Positions 8,893-19,245 of a DNA stretch of 64,000 nt are shown in pieces; the stretch's first letter is position 1; every line of letters starts with the position of its first letter. Position numbers and translations under genes: made by a program. A model generated the notes under the pieces. That model made no database searches and had not been told where the DNA came from. It saw only the letters and a list, made by a program, of their open reading frames with translations. Origin of the DNA: an uncultured Eubacteriales bacterium (GTDB lineage: Bacteria; Bacillota; Clostridia; Oscillospirales; Acutalibacteraceae); the NCBI GenBank assembly GCA_934692675.1, contig CAKUUD010000002.1:124001-188000 (forward strand), written 5' to 3'.

Positions 8893-8921
8893 TTTAAAAA
8901 CACTATTAATTGTGATATAAT
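8893..8921 (+). promoter_or_regulatory. Probable promoter of the lipoprotein/two-component operon
   Basis: TATAAT at 8916-8921 with a weak TTTAAA at 8893-8898, spacing 17, located 37 bases upstream of the TTG start at 8958. Confidence 0.45.
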
Positions 8922-8957
8922 CTTACCTTGAAATATTATTTTAATCGGAGGAAATAA

Positions 8958-9467
8958 TTGAAATTAAAATTTGTTAAATTATCAATAGTTTTAATAGGAT
9001 GCAGTGTCTTGTCAGGGTGCAGTGGAGCTAATTTTTTTGATGTTCAAAGTGCAATGAATGTGCCCAAATTATCCGAAACTCAAGAAGCGGTTAAAAAATG
9101 TGTTATGGAGTACATGAATTCGGACTTAATTTGGAAGTATACCTGGTTTGAAAATGGGTATGCGGCTTTGATAAAATGTGAGTTAGGGAAAGATACATCT
9201 CCTATATATGTCGCGTGCTGTCAAGCTCCCGAAGAGTCCAAAAGAGTACATATTTTATTTGTTAATAAATTGGAAAACAAATGGAAAGTTGTTTATGATT
9301 CTATACATTTCACAGATGAGGTTGATAATCTGGTTCTGGAGGACGTTGATAATGATGGAGTCAAAGAAATAATTATCCATAATAAGAATTTTGAAAATGC
9401 CGCCAATGCAGTTCGTTGTTACAAGGTTGAAAAAAATATTATAAAAGAAATAAAAAGTATTAATTAG
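8958..9467 (+). CDS. Putative lipoprotein with VCBS/FG-GAP-like acidic motif
   Basis: A 169-residue secreted lipoprotein. Residues 1-21 form a signal peptide with lipobox LSGC (Cys 21). The rest is a small globular domain; near the C-terminus NLVLEDVDNDGVKEIII resembles the Asp-rich calcium-binding turn of VCBS/FG-GAP repeats, present once. The start is TTG at 8958 behind CGGAGGA. It sits 23 bases upstream of a response regulator and so may be part of, or a sensor accessory for, that two-component system. I do not recognise a specific family. Confidence 0.75.
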   Translation: MKLKFVKLSIVLIGCSVLSGCSGANFFDVQSAMNVPKLSETQEAVKKCVMEYMNSDLIWKYTWFENGYAALIKCELGKDTSPIYVACCQAPEESKRVHILFVNKLENKWKVVYDSIHFTDEVDNLVLEDVDNDGVKEIIIHNKNFENAANAVRCYKVEKNIIKEIKSIN

Positions 9468-9490
9468 TTTATTGTGGAGGAATTTTTTAA

Positions 9491-10192
9491 ATGAAACGTG
9501 TTTTAGTTGTAGAAGATGAAGAAGCCATAAGAGAGTTCGAAGTGATAAATTTGCAAAGGTCAGGCTACGAAGTTGTAGAAACGGACAGCGGGGAAAAGGC
9601 GCTTGAAATGTTTGATAGATATAACGGAGATTTTGATTTGGCCGTGCTTGATATTATGCTTCCCGGAATTGACGGAATGAAAGTTTGCAAGGAAATAAGA
9701 AAGAAAAGTGACAGTATAGGTATAATCCTTTTGACTGCCAAAACGCAAGAAATGGACAAAATTAGCGGTTTAATGCTGGGTGCAGATGATTACATAACAA
9801 AACCTTTCAGTCCATCAGAGCTTGTTGCAAGAGTTGATGCTCTTTACAGGAGAGTGGCTCTAAATATGATGAGAAGCGAAAATAAATTCCAAGAGGAGAT
9901 AAAATTCGGGGAATTTGTTTTAAATCTGAGAAACAGAGCTTTGAAAAAAAGAGGAAAAGTCATAGAACTTACTCAGGTTGAATTCCAAATTATGGAATAT
10001 TTTTTCTCCAACCCCGGAACCGTGTTAAGCAGAACTCAAATTTTGCAACACGTTTGGGGAGAATCTCATAAAGGCGAAGAAAAAATAGTAGACGTTAATA
10101 TAAGAAGACTTAGAATGAAAATAGAAGACACCCCGTCCGCTCCAAGCCATATAATCACTGTATGGGGCATGGGCTATAAGTGGGAAAATTAA
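9491..10192 (+). CDS. OmpR/PhoB-type response regulator
   Basis: DNA-binding response regulator of 233 residues. The receiver domain has the acidic pair VEDEE (8-11), phospho-acceptor Asp 54 in LDIMLPG, the ILLTAK Thr and KPF Lys switch residues. A winged-helix output domain follows (about 135-232) with LTQVEFQIMEYF and VDVNIRRLRMKIE. An AGGAATTT region precedes the ATG. The partner kinase is the next gene. Confidence 0.95.
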   Translation: MKRVLVVEDEEAIREFEVINLQRSGYEVVETDSGEKALEMFDRYNGDFDLAVLDIMLPGIDGMKVCKEIRKKSDSIGIILLTAKTQEMDKISGLMLGADDYITKPFSPSELVARVDALYRRVALNMMRSENKFQEEIKFGEFVLNLRNRALKKRGKVIELTQVEFQIMEYFFSNPGTVLSRTQILQHVWGESHKGEEKIVDVNIRRLRMKIEDTPSAPSHIITVWGMGYKWEN

Positions 10193-10211
10193 AATTACAG
10201 AGGGCTTAATA

Positions 10212-11633
10212 ATGGGTTTTAGAGGAATAAAAAAGAGATGGATATTTAATAGTTTAGGGTTTACTGTATCGATTTTCACAATTCTTGTCGTTAGTTTTGC
10301 TTTGGTGGTAAGAGGGTATTTTTACAGCGGTATCCAGCAAACCATAAGAGGCCGAACTAATGAACTCTATAATATTTTAAATGGTCATTCCATAGATAAA
10401 GATTTTAAATTTTTAGATATTGCCAAAGTTTACGTAGAAAATTTTTCGGATGATAAAATCATGGAATTAATGGTTTTTGATAAAGAAAGTAATATAATAA
10501 TTACTTCATCGGGATTTTTGCCTGAGTACGAAGAGATTATGCCGGATTTTGATAAGGCTCGTACGGATTCCCAAAATTTAGGAATGTGGGAAGGCAGATC
10601 ATCCACAGGAGAAAGGCTGATGGCTGTTACCAAGTGCATTTACAATGATAGCGGCAATTTTTTGGGCGCTGTGAGATATGTCGTTTCCATGGAAGAAGCT
10701 AATTACAGAATAATTTTGGGAGCTTTGCTTATTCTTTTTGTTGAAGTTATTGTAGTTGTATTTATGGTAATTTCCGGGATGTATTTCATAAAATCTATAG
10801 TTAGACCTGTAAGCGAAATTTGTGATCAAGCAAAGTTAATAGCTCAAGGAGATTTTCATATAAAAATAGAAAAAAAATATGACGACGAAATAGGAGAACT
10901 TTGCGATACCATAAATTACATGGCGGAAGAACTTGATAATTCTGAAAAAATAAAAAATGAATTTATTTCTTCTGTTTCGCATGAACTTAGAACACCATTG
11001 ACAGCAATAAAAGGTTGGGCCGAAACCATGCAGATATGCGATTCTGACCCTGAAACGATGAAGAGAGGTCTTGACACAATAGTTAAAGAAGCCGGGAGGC
11101 TTTCATGGATAGTGGAAGGATTGCTTGATTTTTCAAGTATAAAAGAAAAAAGAATTAAACTTGTTAAAGAAAAAATAGATATTTTGGCTGAGTTGGGCGA
11201 AGCGGTGTATATGTTCAAAGAACGAGCAGCAAATGAAGAAAAAACTCTCATATATAACGAACCCAAAGTTATACCCGCTGTAATTGGGGATAGGAATAGA
11301 CTCCGTCAAGTGTTTATAAATATTATTGATAATGCCTTGAAATACACATCAAGCGGAGGCGGAATTAGCGTTGATGCTGGGGTTAAGGATGACATGGTGT
11401 ATATAAGCGTTACGGATAATGGCTGTGGAATACCCGCAGAACATCTCCCTAATGTTACGAAAAAATTTTATAAAGCCAATTATTTAAAAAGAGGCTCCGG
11501 TATAGGACTGGCTATTGTTGATGAGATAGTAGCCCTTCATGATGGTAGTTTACAAATTATTAGTGAAGAAGGATTTGGCACTACTGTTATTGTTAATATT
11601 CCTGTGGCTCCTTCGGAAAAGCCAGCGGAATAA
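10212..11633 (+). CDS. Sensor histidine kinase
   Basis: Membrane histidine kinase of 473 residues. A transmembrane helix (about 13-35), an extracytoplasmic sensor region (36-160) and a second helix (about 163-188) precede a HAMP linker. The dimerisation box SVSHELRTPL has His 257 as phospho-acceptor. The ATPase domain has the N box INIIDNALKYT, G1 VTDNGCGIP and G2 GSGIGLAIV. The signal is unknown. It is co-transcribed with the regulator, 19 bases upstream. Confidence 0.94.
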   Translation: MGFRGIKKRWIFNSLGFTVSIFTILVVSFALVVRGYFYSGIQQTIRGRTNELYNILNGHSIDKDFKFLDIAKVYVENFSDDKIMELMVFDKESNIIITSSGFLPEYEEIMPDFDKARTDSQNLGMWEGRSSTGERLMAVTKCIYNDSGNFLGAVRYVVSMEEANYRIILGALLILFVEVIVVVFMVISGMYFIKSIVRPVSEICDQAKLIAQGDFHIKIEKKYDDEIGELCDTINYMAEELDNSEKIKNEFISSVSHELRTPLTAIKGWAETMQICDSDPETMKRGLDTIVKEAGRLSWIVEGLLDFSSIKEKRIKLVKEKIDILAELGEAVYMFKERAANEEKTLIYNEPKVIPAVIGDRNRLRQVFINIIDNALKYTSSGGGISVDAGVKDDMVYISVTDNGCGIPAEHLPNVTKKFYKANYLKRGSGIGLAIVDEIVALHDGSLQIISEEGFGTTVIVNIPVAPSEKPAE

Positions 11634-11645
11634 TCGGGGTGAAAA

Positions 11646-12506
11646 ATGAATTGGAAAGAATTGTATAATGAAGCTGCCCATAAACTGAGCGAAGCCGGAA
11701 TTGAAGAAAGTAAATCCGAGGCAGATATAATATTTGAGTATTGTTTCAAGATGAATAAATTAGATATCATTTTGCGCGGTCAAGAAAAGCCGCCCGAAAG
11801 CTCAAAGAGTAAACTTGGTGAAATAATAGCCGAAAGAAAAAAAGGAATCCCGATACAGTATATACTTGGAGAATGGAATTTCAGAAATTTGAGGTTTAAA
11901 GTTGGCGAGGGTGTGCTCATCCCCAGAGACGATACAAATATTTTGGTAGATGTTGCGATTGAATTTTTGAACTCTAAAAAAAGTCCTTGCTTAATTGATT
12001 TGTGTAGCGGAAGCGGCTGTGTAGCGATTTCGTTAGAAAAGGAATTGAGATTAAAAAATCCTGAAGTTTTTGGGGTGGAGCTTTCCGAAAAAGCTTTTGA
12101 GTATTTTAAAACTAACACAGAAATAAATCGCAGTAACGTTAGAGCTATAAATGGTGATATTTTAAAAATTTACAGTGAATTTTGTGATGATAAATTTGAT
12201 GCGATAGTGTCAAATCCGCCGTATATCAGAACTGATGAAATGTCTCAATTGCAAAAAGAAGTAAAATCCGAGCCCAAAATGGCGCTGGATGGTGGAGAGG
12301 ATGGGCTTTATTTTTATAAAAGTATCTGTCAAAATTGGACTCCTAAACTTAAATTTGGCGGAATGATTGCGTTTGAAATAGGTTTGGGTCAAGAAAATGA
12401 AGTCAAAAAATTTATGCAAAAATCCGGGATAAATTGTATAAAATTTCATAAAGATATAAATAATATTGTTAGGGTAGTGAGCGGAATAAAAGAATCGGCA
12501 CTTTAA
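11646..12506 (+). CDS. prmC: Release factor glutamine methyltransferase PrmC
   Basis: Methylates the Gln of the GGQ motif in peptide release factors. The 286-residue protein has the N-terminal helical domain and a Rossmann methyltransferase domain with DLCSGSGCVAISL (about 117-129) and the catalytic NPPYI (residues 191-195). It starts 12 bases after the kinase. In many Firmicutes prmC is next to prfA; here it ends the two-component operon. Its stop codon lies in the loop of a terminator. Confidence 0.95.
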   Translation: MNWKELYNEAAHKLSEAGIEESKSEADIIFEYCFKMNKLDIILRGQEKPPESSKSKLGEIIAERKKGIPIQYILGEWNFRNLRFKVGEGVLIPRDDTNILVDVAIEFLNSKKSPCLIDLCSGSGCVAISLEKELRLKNPEVFGVELSEKAFEYFKTNTEINRSNVRAINGDILKIYSEFCDDKFDAIVSNPPYIRTDEMSQLQKEVKSEPKMALDGGEDGLYFYKSICQNWTPKLKFGGMIAFEIGLGQENEVKKFMQKSGINCIKFHKDINNIVRVVSGIKESAL

Positions 12507-12524
12507 TTTGTGCCGATTCTTTGT
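12491..12524. terminator. Bidirectional terminator between prmC and tgt
   Basis: An 11-base perfect stem (AGAATCGGCAC / GTGCCGATTCT) with an 8-base loop. T-rich bases follow on both strands, so it can serve both convergent genes. Confidence 0.8.
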
Positions 12525-12555
12525 GGTTTAATCAAGTTTTTGATTTATATATTAT

Positions 12556-13674
<1,119 letters not shown>

Positions 13675-13758
13675 TTAAACATCTCCATTTTGTATTGATA
13701 ATTATTTTAAATTAAAGTATTGTAAATTTATAATTTTTAAACTGAAGGGTTGATATTT

Positions 13759-14166
13759 ATGATAAAGGCATTCTTAGCTATAAAATACTACGAGGACATG
13801 AGAAATAAAGAACTGATAGAAACTATATATTCAGCTTTAAAGGCGCAAAACATAGAAACTTTTATATTTGCAAAAAATGTTCAAAATTATGGCCCTTGTA
13901 AAATGTCCGGCAATGAAGTTATGAATCTTGCTTTCGACACCATAAAATCTTCTGATATTTTCATAATCGATGCCTCTGAACTGAGCATAGGAATAGGGGT
14001 GGAAGCTGGAGTGGCGTATTCTAGTGGCATTCCCATATATTTAATTGCTAATAAAAATTCATATGTTTCGGAATCTATAAAAGGAATTTCGAAAAAAGTG
14101 TTTTTGTATAATAATCCCGAAGAAATCAAAAATTTTAAAATTGGTTATGAATCACATCTTTCATAG
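13759..14166 (+). CDS. Nucleoside 2-deoxyribosyltransferase-like protein
   Basis: A 135-residue single-domain protein resembling the nucleoside 2-deoxyribosyltransferase fold. It contains KYYEDMRNKELIETIYSAL near the start, a central SSDIFIIDASELSIGIGVEAG where an Asp and Glu stand at the usual active-site spots, and the ISK...LYNN ending. Similar proteins act on nucleoside-like substrates or are uncharacterised. I chose ATG 13759 (GAAGGG, 9-base spacing) over TTG 13750. Its 3' end overlaps dapB convergently by 32 bases. Confidence 0.65.
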   Translation: MIKAFLAIKYYEDMRNKELIETIYSALKAQNIETFIFAKNVQNYGPCKMSGNEVMNLAFDTIKSSDIFIIDASELSIGIGVEAGVAYSSGIPIYLIANKNSYVSESIKGISKKVFLYNNPEEIKNFKIGYESHLS

Positions 14167-14899
14167 TATAAAATCCCTTAGGCTTGTCCTTTAGGAAATA
14201 AGCAGCTTTTAGAGCGCCATTAGCAAAAATATCTCTAGATTCAGCATGATGAGAAATTGTTATAATTTCTTTATTTCCGGCAAATATAACCTCATGATCT
14301 CCCGGAATTGTTCCTCCTCGCAAGGAGTGAATTCCTATTTCGCTTTTTTCTCTGGCTTTGCGAGTTGAACTGCGGTCATAGATAAAGTTCTTCTTACTTT
14401 CGCAAGTTTGTGATATTTCCTCGGCAATCATTAGTGCTGTTCCGCTGGGAGCATCTATTTTTTGGTTATGGTGCTTTTCTATTATTTCTATATCGAAATC
14501 CTTTTCCAAAATTTCAGTTGCTTTTTTTGCCAGTTCAATCAGTAAATTTATTCCTAGTGACATATTCCTTGAGTAAAAAACTGGCATTGTTTTTGAAGCG
14601 TTCTTGATTTTTTCGACTTGCTCGTTACTGAACCCTGTAGTGCATAAAACTGCCGGGGTATTGGTTTTTTCTGAGTAATTTAAAATTGAATCAAGGGCAG
14701 AAGGGTGCGAAAAATCTATTATTACATCAGCTTTTTCTTTTACATTCTCTATTGAAGTGTAAGTGGGAAACGAGGCCTGAGAATCGACTATTTTATCTAC
14801 TCCTGCTGCAATTTTGCAATCATTATAGTTCTGGGTGGCTTTTACGATAGCTTTTCCCATTTTTCCGTTACATCCGCAAATTATAATTTTCATAATCAT
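14135..14899 (-). CDS. dapB: 4-hydroxy-tetrahydrodipicolinate reductase
   Basis: NAD(P)H-dependent reductase of the diaminopimelate pathway. The 254-residue product has the nucleotide motif IICGCNGKMGKAIV, the catalytic stretch EKHHNQKIDAPSGTAL and the C-terminal SRDIFANGALKAAYFL. Either ATG at 14899 or 14893 could be used; neither has a strong ribosome binding site. It is the third gene of asd-dapA-dapB. Confidence 0.96.
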   Translation of the reverse strand: MIMKIIICGCNGKMGKAIVKATQNYNDCKIAAGVDKIVDSQASFPTYTSIENVKEKADVIIDFSHPSALDSILNYSEKTNTPAVLCTTGFSNEQVEKIKNASKTMPVFYSRNMSLGINLLIELAKKATEILEKDFDIEIIEKHHNQKIDAPSGTALMIAEEISQTCESKKNFIYDRSSTRKAREKSEIGIHSLRGGTIPGDHEVIFAGNKEIITISHHAESRDIFANGALKAAYFLKDKPKGFYTMKDVIHNQF

Positions 14900-14945
14900 C
14901 TTGGCCGTTAAAGATTATTTTAACGGCCTATTTCACCATCCGTAT

Positions 14946-15833
14946 TTAAATTATAGAGTATTTTTGAAGTGTATTTACCAAATATTTGTAATTTTTTTCA
15001 TTTAATTTGTAAAGCGGCAATCTGCAAGATCCGCACTTATAGCCTTTTAAATTTAAAGCTTCTTTGACAGGTATTGGGTTTACGTCGCAGAACATAGCGT
15101 TCATAAGTTCTAAATATTTTATCTGCATACGAGCGCTCAGCTCTATGTTTCCGTCAAAAAATTCTTTGATTAGTGTGTGGCATTCTTTCGGACATATATT
15201 CGAGAACACAGATATTACGCCTATTCCTCCAATAGATAATATCGGAACGATTTGGTCGTCATTTCCTGAGTAAACATCCAAATTATTTCCGCAAAGGGAA
15301 ATGGTCTTTGCTATAGAGGAAATATCGCCGTTAGCTTCTTTTACTGCGCATATGTTTGGGTGCTTTGAAAGCTCTAAGTAGGTTTCAGGCTTTATATTTA
15401 CGCCGGTTCGAGAAGGCACGTTATATAAAATTATAGGAATATGTACTCTATCGGCAATATATGTGAAGTGCTTTATGATTCCTTCCTGAGAAGTTTTGTT
15501 ATAGTAAGGAGTAACAATCAAAAGGCCGTCTACTCCCAAATTTTCGGCTTCTATAGAACGCTTTAAAGCTGTTTCAGTGCAGTTGCTTCCAGTTCCTGCT
15601 ATGACTGGTATTCTTCCCGATACTTTTTTTACTGTGAAATCAATTACTTTGTGATGTTCTTCTTCTGAAAGAGTAGCTGATTCTCCTGTGGTTCCACAAG
15701 TTATGATTGCGTCAGTTCCGTTTGAAATCTGAAAATCTATAAGTTTTTCAAGTTCCTCATAATTAACGCTACCATCGTTATTCATCGGTGTTACCAGAGC
15801 TACTCCGGCGCCTCTAAAAATAGTTTTTTTCAT
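14946..15833 (-). CDS. dapA: 4-hydroxy-tetrahydrodipicolinate synthase
   Basis: Condenses pyruvate with aspartate semialdehyde. The 295-residue aldolase has GTTGESATL (substrate loop), the catalytic Tyr in ILYNVPSRTGV, and the Schiff-base Lys in CAVKEANGD. A GGAGGT site precedes ATG 15833. It lies 26 bases downstream of asd. Confidence 0.97.
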   Translation of the reverse strand: MKKTIFRGAGVALVTPMNNDGSVNYEELEKLIDFQISNGTDAIITCGTTGESATLSEEEHHKVIDFTVKKVSGRIPVIAGTGSNCTETALKRSIEAENLGVDGLLIVTPYYNKTSQEGIIKHFTYIADRVHIPIILYNVPSRTGVNIKPETYLELSKHPNICAVKEANGDISSIAKTISLCGNNLDVYSGNDDQIVPILSIGGIGVISVFSNICPKECHTLIKEFFDGNIELSARMQIKYLELMNAMFCDVNPIPVKEALNLKGYKCGSCRLPLYKLNEKNYKYLVNTLQKYSII

Positions 15834-15859
15834 AACAAAATAACCTCCAACTTTGTAAT

Positions 15860-16942
15860 TTATTTATTTATATAACCCTCACGGCAAAGCATTTCGGCAA
15901 GGAGTATTGCTCCGCCAGCAGCGCCTCTTACCGTGTTATGGCTCATACATACAAATTTTATATCATACTGCGAATCTTCTCTCATACGTCCTACGCTTAT
16001 TCCCATGCCATTTTCTAGGCTTCTATCAAGCTTTATTTGAGGCCTGGAAGGTTCTTCGAAGTAATGTATGAATTGATTCGTCGAGCTTGGAAGATTTTGA
16101 CTTTTTTTATGCCCTTTAAAATCTTTAAGCTTTTTAATTATATCACATATTTTGGGAGTATTTTCAAAAGAAGCAAATACCGCGGCCGTGTGACCATTGC
16201 TTACAGGAACACGCAAACATTGAGATGTGATTTTAATTTTGGAATTTAGAATTATTTTGCCTTCTTTAGTTTCTCCCCAAATTTTTAGTGGCTCTATTTC
16301 GGATTTTTCTTCTTCACCATTTATGTAAGGAATTATATTATCTTTCATTTCCGGCCAGGTGTCAAAATTTTTCCCTGCTCCTGAAATTGCCTGATACGTA
16401 CATACCAAAATGTTTTTAATACCGAATTCGAAAAGTGGATGAAGCGCAGGAACATAGCACTGGATAGAACAGTTGGATTTTACTGCAATAAATCCTCTTT
16501 TTGTTTTTAATCTGTTTTTTTGGTAAGGTATAATATCCATTTGGTCGGCGTTTATTTCTGGGATTATCATCGGGACATCATAAGCCATTCGATTCGCACT
16601 GTTGTTTGATATTACCGGACACTCCAGCTTTGCGTATGTTTCTTCGAGCGCTTTTATTTCGTTTTTATCCATGCTCAAAGCACAGAAGACAAAATCAACT
16701 TCAGAGGCTATTTTTTCAGCATCCTTTACAGCGTCCATGACAATTAAATTTTTGCATTTTTTAGGTATGGGTGAATCCATTATCCATCTTTTTTTTACGG
16801 ATTCTTCAAAAGTTTTTCTTGCTGAATTTGTGCTTGCTGCTAGTATTTTTATTTCAAACCAAGGATGATTTTCAAGTAGAGTTATAAATTTTTGGCCCAC
16901 GGTACCTGTGGCGCCCAGTATTCCAATATTATATTTATTCAT
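15860..16942 (-). CDS. asd: Aspartate-semialdehyde dehydrogenase
   Basis: Makes aspartate semialdehyde, the branch point for DAP/lysine, threonine and methionine. The 360-residue product opens NIGILGATGTVGQKFI and has the catalytic Cys in VKSNCSIQ. The long HPWFEIKILAAS opening and the overall length resemble the archaeal/fungal-type branch found in some Clostridia more than the 330-residue Bacillus type. No strong ribosome binding site precedes the ATG. It heads the asd-dapA-dapB operon. Confidence 0.94.
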   Translation of the reverse strand: MNKYNIGILGATGTVGQKFITLLENHPWFEIKILAASTNSARKTFEESVKKRWIMDSPIPKKCKNLIVMDAVKDAEKIASEVDFVFCALSMDKNEIKALEETYAKLECPVISNNSANRMAYDVPMIIPEINADQMDIIPYQKNRLKTKRGFIAVKSNCSIQCYVPALHPLFEFGIKNILVCTYQAISGAGKNFDTWPEMKDNIIPYINGEEEKSEIEPLKIWGETKEGKIILNSKIKITSQCLRVPVSNGHTAAVFASFENTPKICDIIKKLKDFKGHKKSQNLPSSTNQFIHYFEEPSRPQIKLDRSLENGMGISVGRMREDSQYDIKFVCMSHNTVRGAAGGAILLAEMLCREGYINK

Positions 16943-17045
16943 AATTTTTTGAGCTTATAGTAATTTTTATTTTCAACATATAGCAAATAAAATTTTGCTC
17001 AATTCACCGCCTTCTATTTTAACTTTTCTTAATTGTTAGGGTCTT

Positions 17046-17075
17046 ATAATATCATTATATTTAAAACTCTGTCAA
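17046..17075 (-). promoter_or_regulatory. Promoter of asd-dapA-dapB
   Basis: On the minus strand TTGACA (17070-17075) and TATTAT (17046-17051) have an 18-base spacer, about 105 bases before the asd start. I see no lysine riboswitch in the leader. Confidence 0.6.
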
Positions 17076-17171
17076 TTTGATTGTTTTGGATTTAAGTTTT
17101 TTGATTTCTTTGTTATAATTACTATATGCTATATTTTATACTTAATTGTATTTGGAGGAAAGTAAATTTTA

Positions 17172-18242
17172 ATGGACAAGATTGATAAAAAAGAAAGCAA
17201 GTTAAACAATAAAAGTGATTTTGACTATTATTTGCCCGAATCACTTATCGCTCAAAAACCGCTCGAACCCAGGGATTCTTCCAGATTAATGGTTTTGGGC
17301 AAAGAAAGCGGAAAAATCAAACACGATAATTTTTTTAATCTTACAAAATATTTAAAGCCGGGCGATTGTTTGATTTTGAATGATTCCAAAGTTTTGCCGG
17401 CAAGAATTTTCGGGAAAAATAAATCAACGGGATACATAGTTGAATTTTTGCTCCTTAAACACTTGGAAAATGATTTATGGGAAACTCTGGTTAAGCCTGG
17501 GAAAAAAGCAAAAATAGGGTTTGAATTTGTTTTTGAGTCTGAAAGCGAAGAAGAGATTTTAGAAGCTGAAATAGTGGATATTTTGGATGACGGAAACAGA
17601 ATAATAAAATTTAAAAATACCGAAAATTTTTTCAGCAAATTGGAAAAAATAGGTCAAATGCCTCTTCCGCCGTACATAAAAGAAAAATTAAAGGATAAAA
17701 ACAGATATCAAACCGTTTACGCCAAAGATTTAGGCTCGGCTGCTGCTCCTACTGCAGGACTTCATTTTACTTCCGAACTTTTAAAGAAAATAAAAGAAAT
17801 GGGCGTGAACATAGGATACGTTACTTTGCATGTGGGGCTCGGAACTTTTAGACCTGTGAAAGAAGAAAACATAGAAAATCACAAAATGCACTCCGAATTT
17901 TTTATTATGCCGCAATCTACTGTTGATTTAATAAAAAGCACCAAATTGAACGGCGGCAAAGTGATTTCAGTAGGTACGACAAGTTGCAGAGTGTTGGAAT
18001 CTGTCTACAAAAAATACGGTGAAGTGAAGGCTTGCGAAGAATCAACCGAAATATTCATAAAGCCAGGTTATAAATTTGGTGTAATAGATGCTCTGATTAC
18101 TAATTTTCATTTGCCCGAAAGCACACTTATTATGCTGGTTTCTGCGTTTGCCGGATACAAAAATACTATGAATGCCTACAAGGTCGCCGTGGAAGAAAAA
18201 TATAGATTTTTCAGCTTTGGAGATTCTATGATAATAATTTAA
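17172..18242 (+). CDS. queA: S-adenosylmethionine:tRNA ribosyltransferase-isomerase
   Basis: Adds the epoxycyclopentanediol precursor to preQ1-tRNA in queuosine synthesis. The 356-residue product has [20 protein letters not shown] near the N-terminus, [20 protein letters not shown] and the C-terminal [17 protein letters not shown]. The start at 17172 follows TGGAGGA and adds about 14 polar residues before the usual beginning. TATAAT at 17114-17119 may be its -10, but I see no good -35. Confidence 0.97.
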   Translation: MDKIDKKESKLNNKSDFDYYLPESLIAQKPLEPRDSSRLMVLGKESGKIKHDNFFNLTKYLKPGDCLILNDSKVLPARIFGKNKSTGYIVEFLLLKHLENDLWETLVKPGKKAKIGFEFVFESESEEEILEAEIVDILDDGNRIIKFKNTENFFSKLEKIGQMPLPPYIKEKLKDKNRYQTVYAKDLGSAAAPTAGLHFTSELLKKIKEMGVNIGYVTLHVGLGTFRPVKEENIENHKMHSEFFIMPQSTVDLIKSTKLNGGKVISVGTTSCRVLESVYKKYGEVKACEESTEIFIKPGYKFGVIDALITNFHLPESTLIMLVSAFAGYKNTMNAYKVAVEEKYRFFSFGDSMIII

Positions 18243-18254
18243 ATTAAAAAGAAC

Positions 18255-18283
18255 TTGATTTTTATGAGATTTTATGTTATATT
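18255..18283 (+). promoter_or_regulatory. Promoter of rpsB
   Basis: TTGATT (18255-18260), 17-base spacer, TATATT (18278-18283). This leaves a leader of about 90 bases before rpsB. The leader contains a small GCGC-AAAA-GCGC hairpin and a GC-rich stretch, possibly autoregulatory. Confidence 0.6.
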
Positions 18284-18381
18284 CTATAGCGTTGACTACA
18301 CACGCCGAGGAAATACAAAATACACAGGTGGCGCAAAAGCGCTTTAGCTTCGGCGGAGGAAAAAACCAAGGAGGAATATTA

Positions 18382-19155
18382 ATGCCAGTAGTATCAATGA
18401 AACAATTATTAGAAGCAGGTGTTCATTTCGGACATCAAACCCGCAGATGGAATCCTAAAATGGCGGAGTACATTTTTACAGAACGTAATGGTATTTACAT
18501 TATCGATCTTCAAAAAACTGTAAAAAAACTCGACGAAGCCTATAATTTCATCAAAAAGATTACAGAAGAAGGAAAATCAGTACTTTTTGTAGGTACAAAA
18601 AAACAAGCACAAGAATCTGTAAAATCTGAAGCTATTAAATCGGGCTCTTATTTTGTTAACGCAAGATGGCTCGGCGGAATGCTTACAAACTTTTCTACAA
18701 TTCGTAAAAGAGTAGCAAGATTAAATCAACTTAAAGCAATGGAAGAAGATGGAACTTTTGCTCTTCTACCAAAAAAAGAAGTAGTTAAATTGCGCCTCGA
18801 AATAGAAAAATTAGAGAAATTTCTCGGCGGCGTAAAAGATATGAAAGAACTCCCAGGAGCACTTTTTGTAGTTGATCCTAAGAAAGAAAGAATCGCAATC
18901 GCTGAAGCAAGAAAGCTCGACATACCTGTTGTTGCTATAGTTGACACAAACTGTGATCCTGACGCAGCAGACTATGTTATTCCTGGAAACGACGATGCTA
19001 TAAGAGCAGTTAAATTAATTTGCTCCGCTATGTCACAAGCAATCATCGAAGGCAAAGAAGGCGAGATATCTGAATCTTCTGAAGAAGTACAGGCAGATGC
19101 AGAGCTCGAAGAACAAATGTTAGCTAGCGATATGGTCGAAGAAGTTAACGAATAA
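18382..19155 (+). CDS. rpsB: 30S ribosomal protein S2
   Basis: Ribosomal protein of the small subunit head, 257 residues. It opens [20 protein letters not shown] and contains [22 protein letters not shown] and DTNCDPD, all family hallmarks. The acidic tail (about 230-257) is longer than in Bacillus. The true start is ATG 18382 behind GGAGGAAT; the frame is open further upstream to 18274, but that part lies in the leader. Confidence 0.97.
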   Translation: MPVVSMKQLLEAGVHFGHQTRRWNPKMAEYIFTERNGIYIIDLQKTVKKLDEAYNFIKKITEEGKSVLFVGTKKQAQESVKSEAIKSGSYFVNARWLGGMLTNFSTIRKRVARLNQLKAMEEDGTFALLPKKEVVKLRLEIEKLEKFLGGVKDMKELPGALFVVDPKKERIAIAEARKLDIPVVAIVDTNCDPDAADYVIPGNDDAIRAVKLICSAMSQAIIEGKEGEISESSEEVQADAELEEQMLASDMVEEVNE

Positions 19156-19180
19156 TTTAATTAAAATGTAAAATCATAAT

Positions 19181-19211
19181 CTTTGCCGAGCTTTTTCGGC
19201 AAAGTTGATTT
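19181..19211 (+). terminator. Hairpin between rpsB and tsf
   Basis: A 9-base stem (CTTTGCCGA / TCGGCAAAG) followed by a short TTGATTTATT. The weak T-run suggests partial termination or mRNA processing between rpsB and tsf rather than a full stop. Confidence 0.5.
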
Positions 19212-19245
19212 ATTGTCTTTACGATTATAATTAGGAGGAATTATA

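Noticed and set aside
16943..17171. Lysine riboswitch upstream of asd
   Set aside because: The leader is only about 100 bases and AT-rich, with no sign of the large conserved lysine riboswitch fold.
18274..18381. N-terminal extension of ribosomal protein S2
   Set aside because: The open frame begins within the promoter -10 region and lies before the GGAGGAAT site; it is leader sequence.
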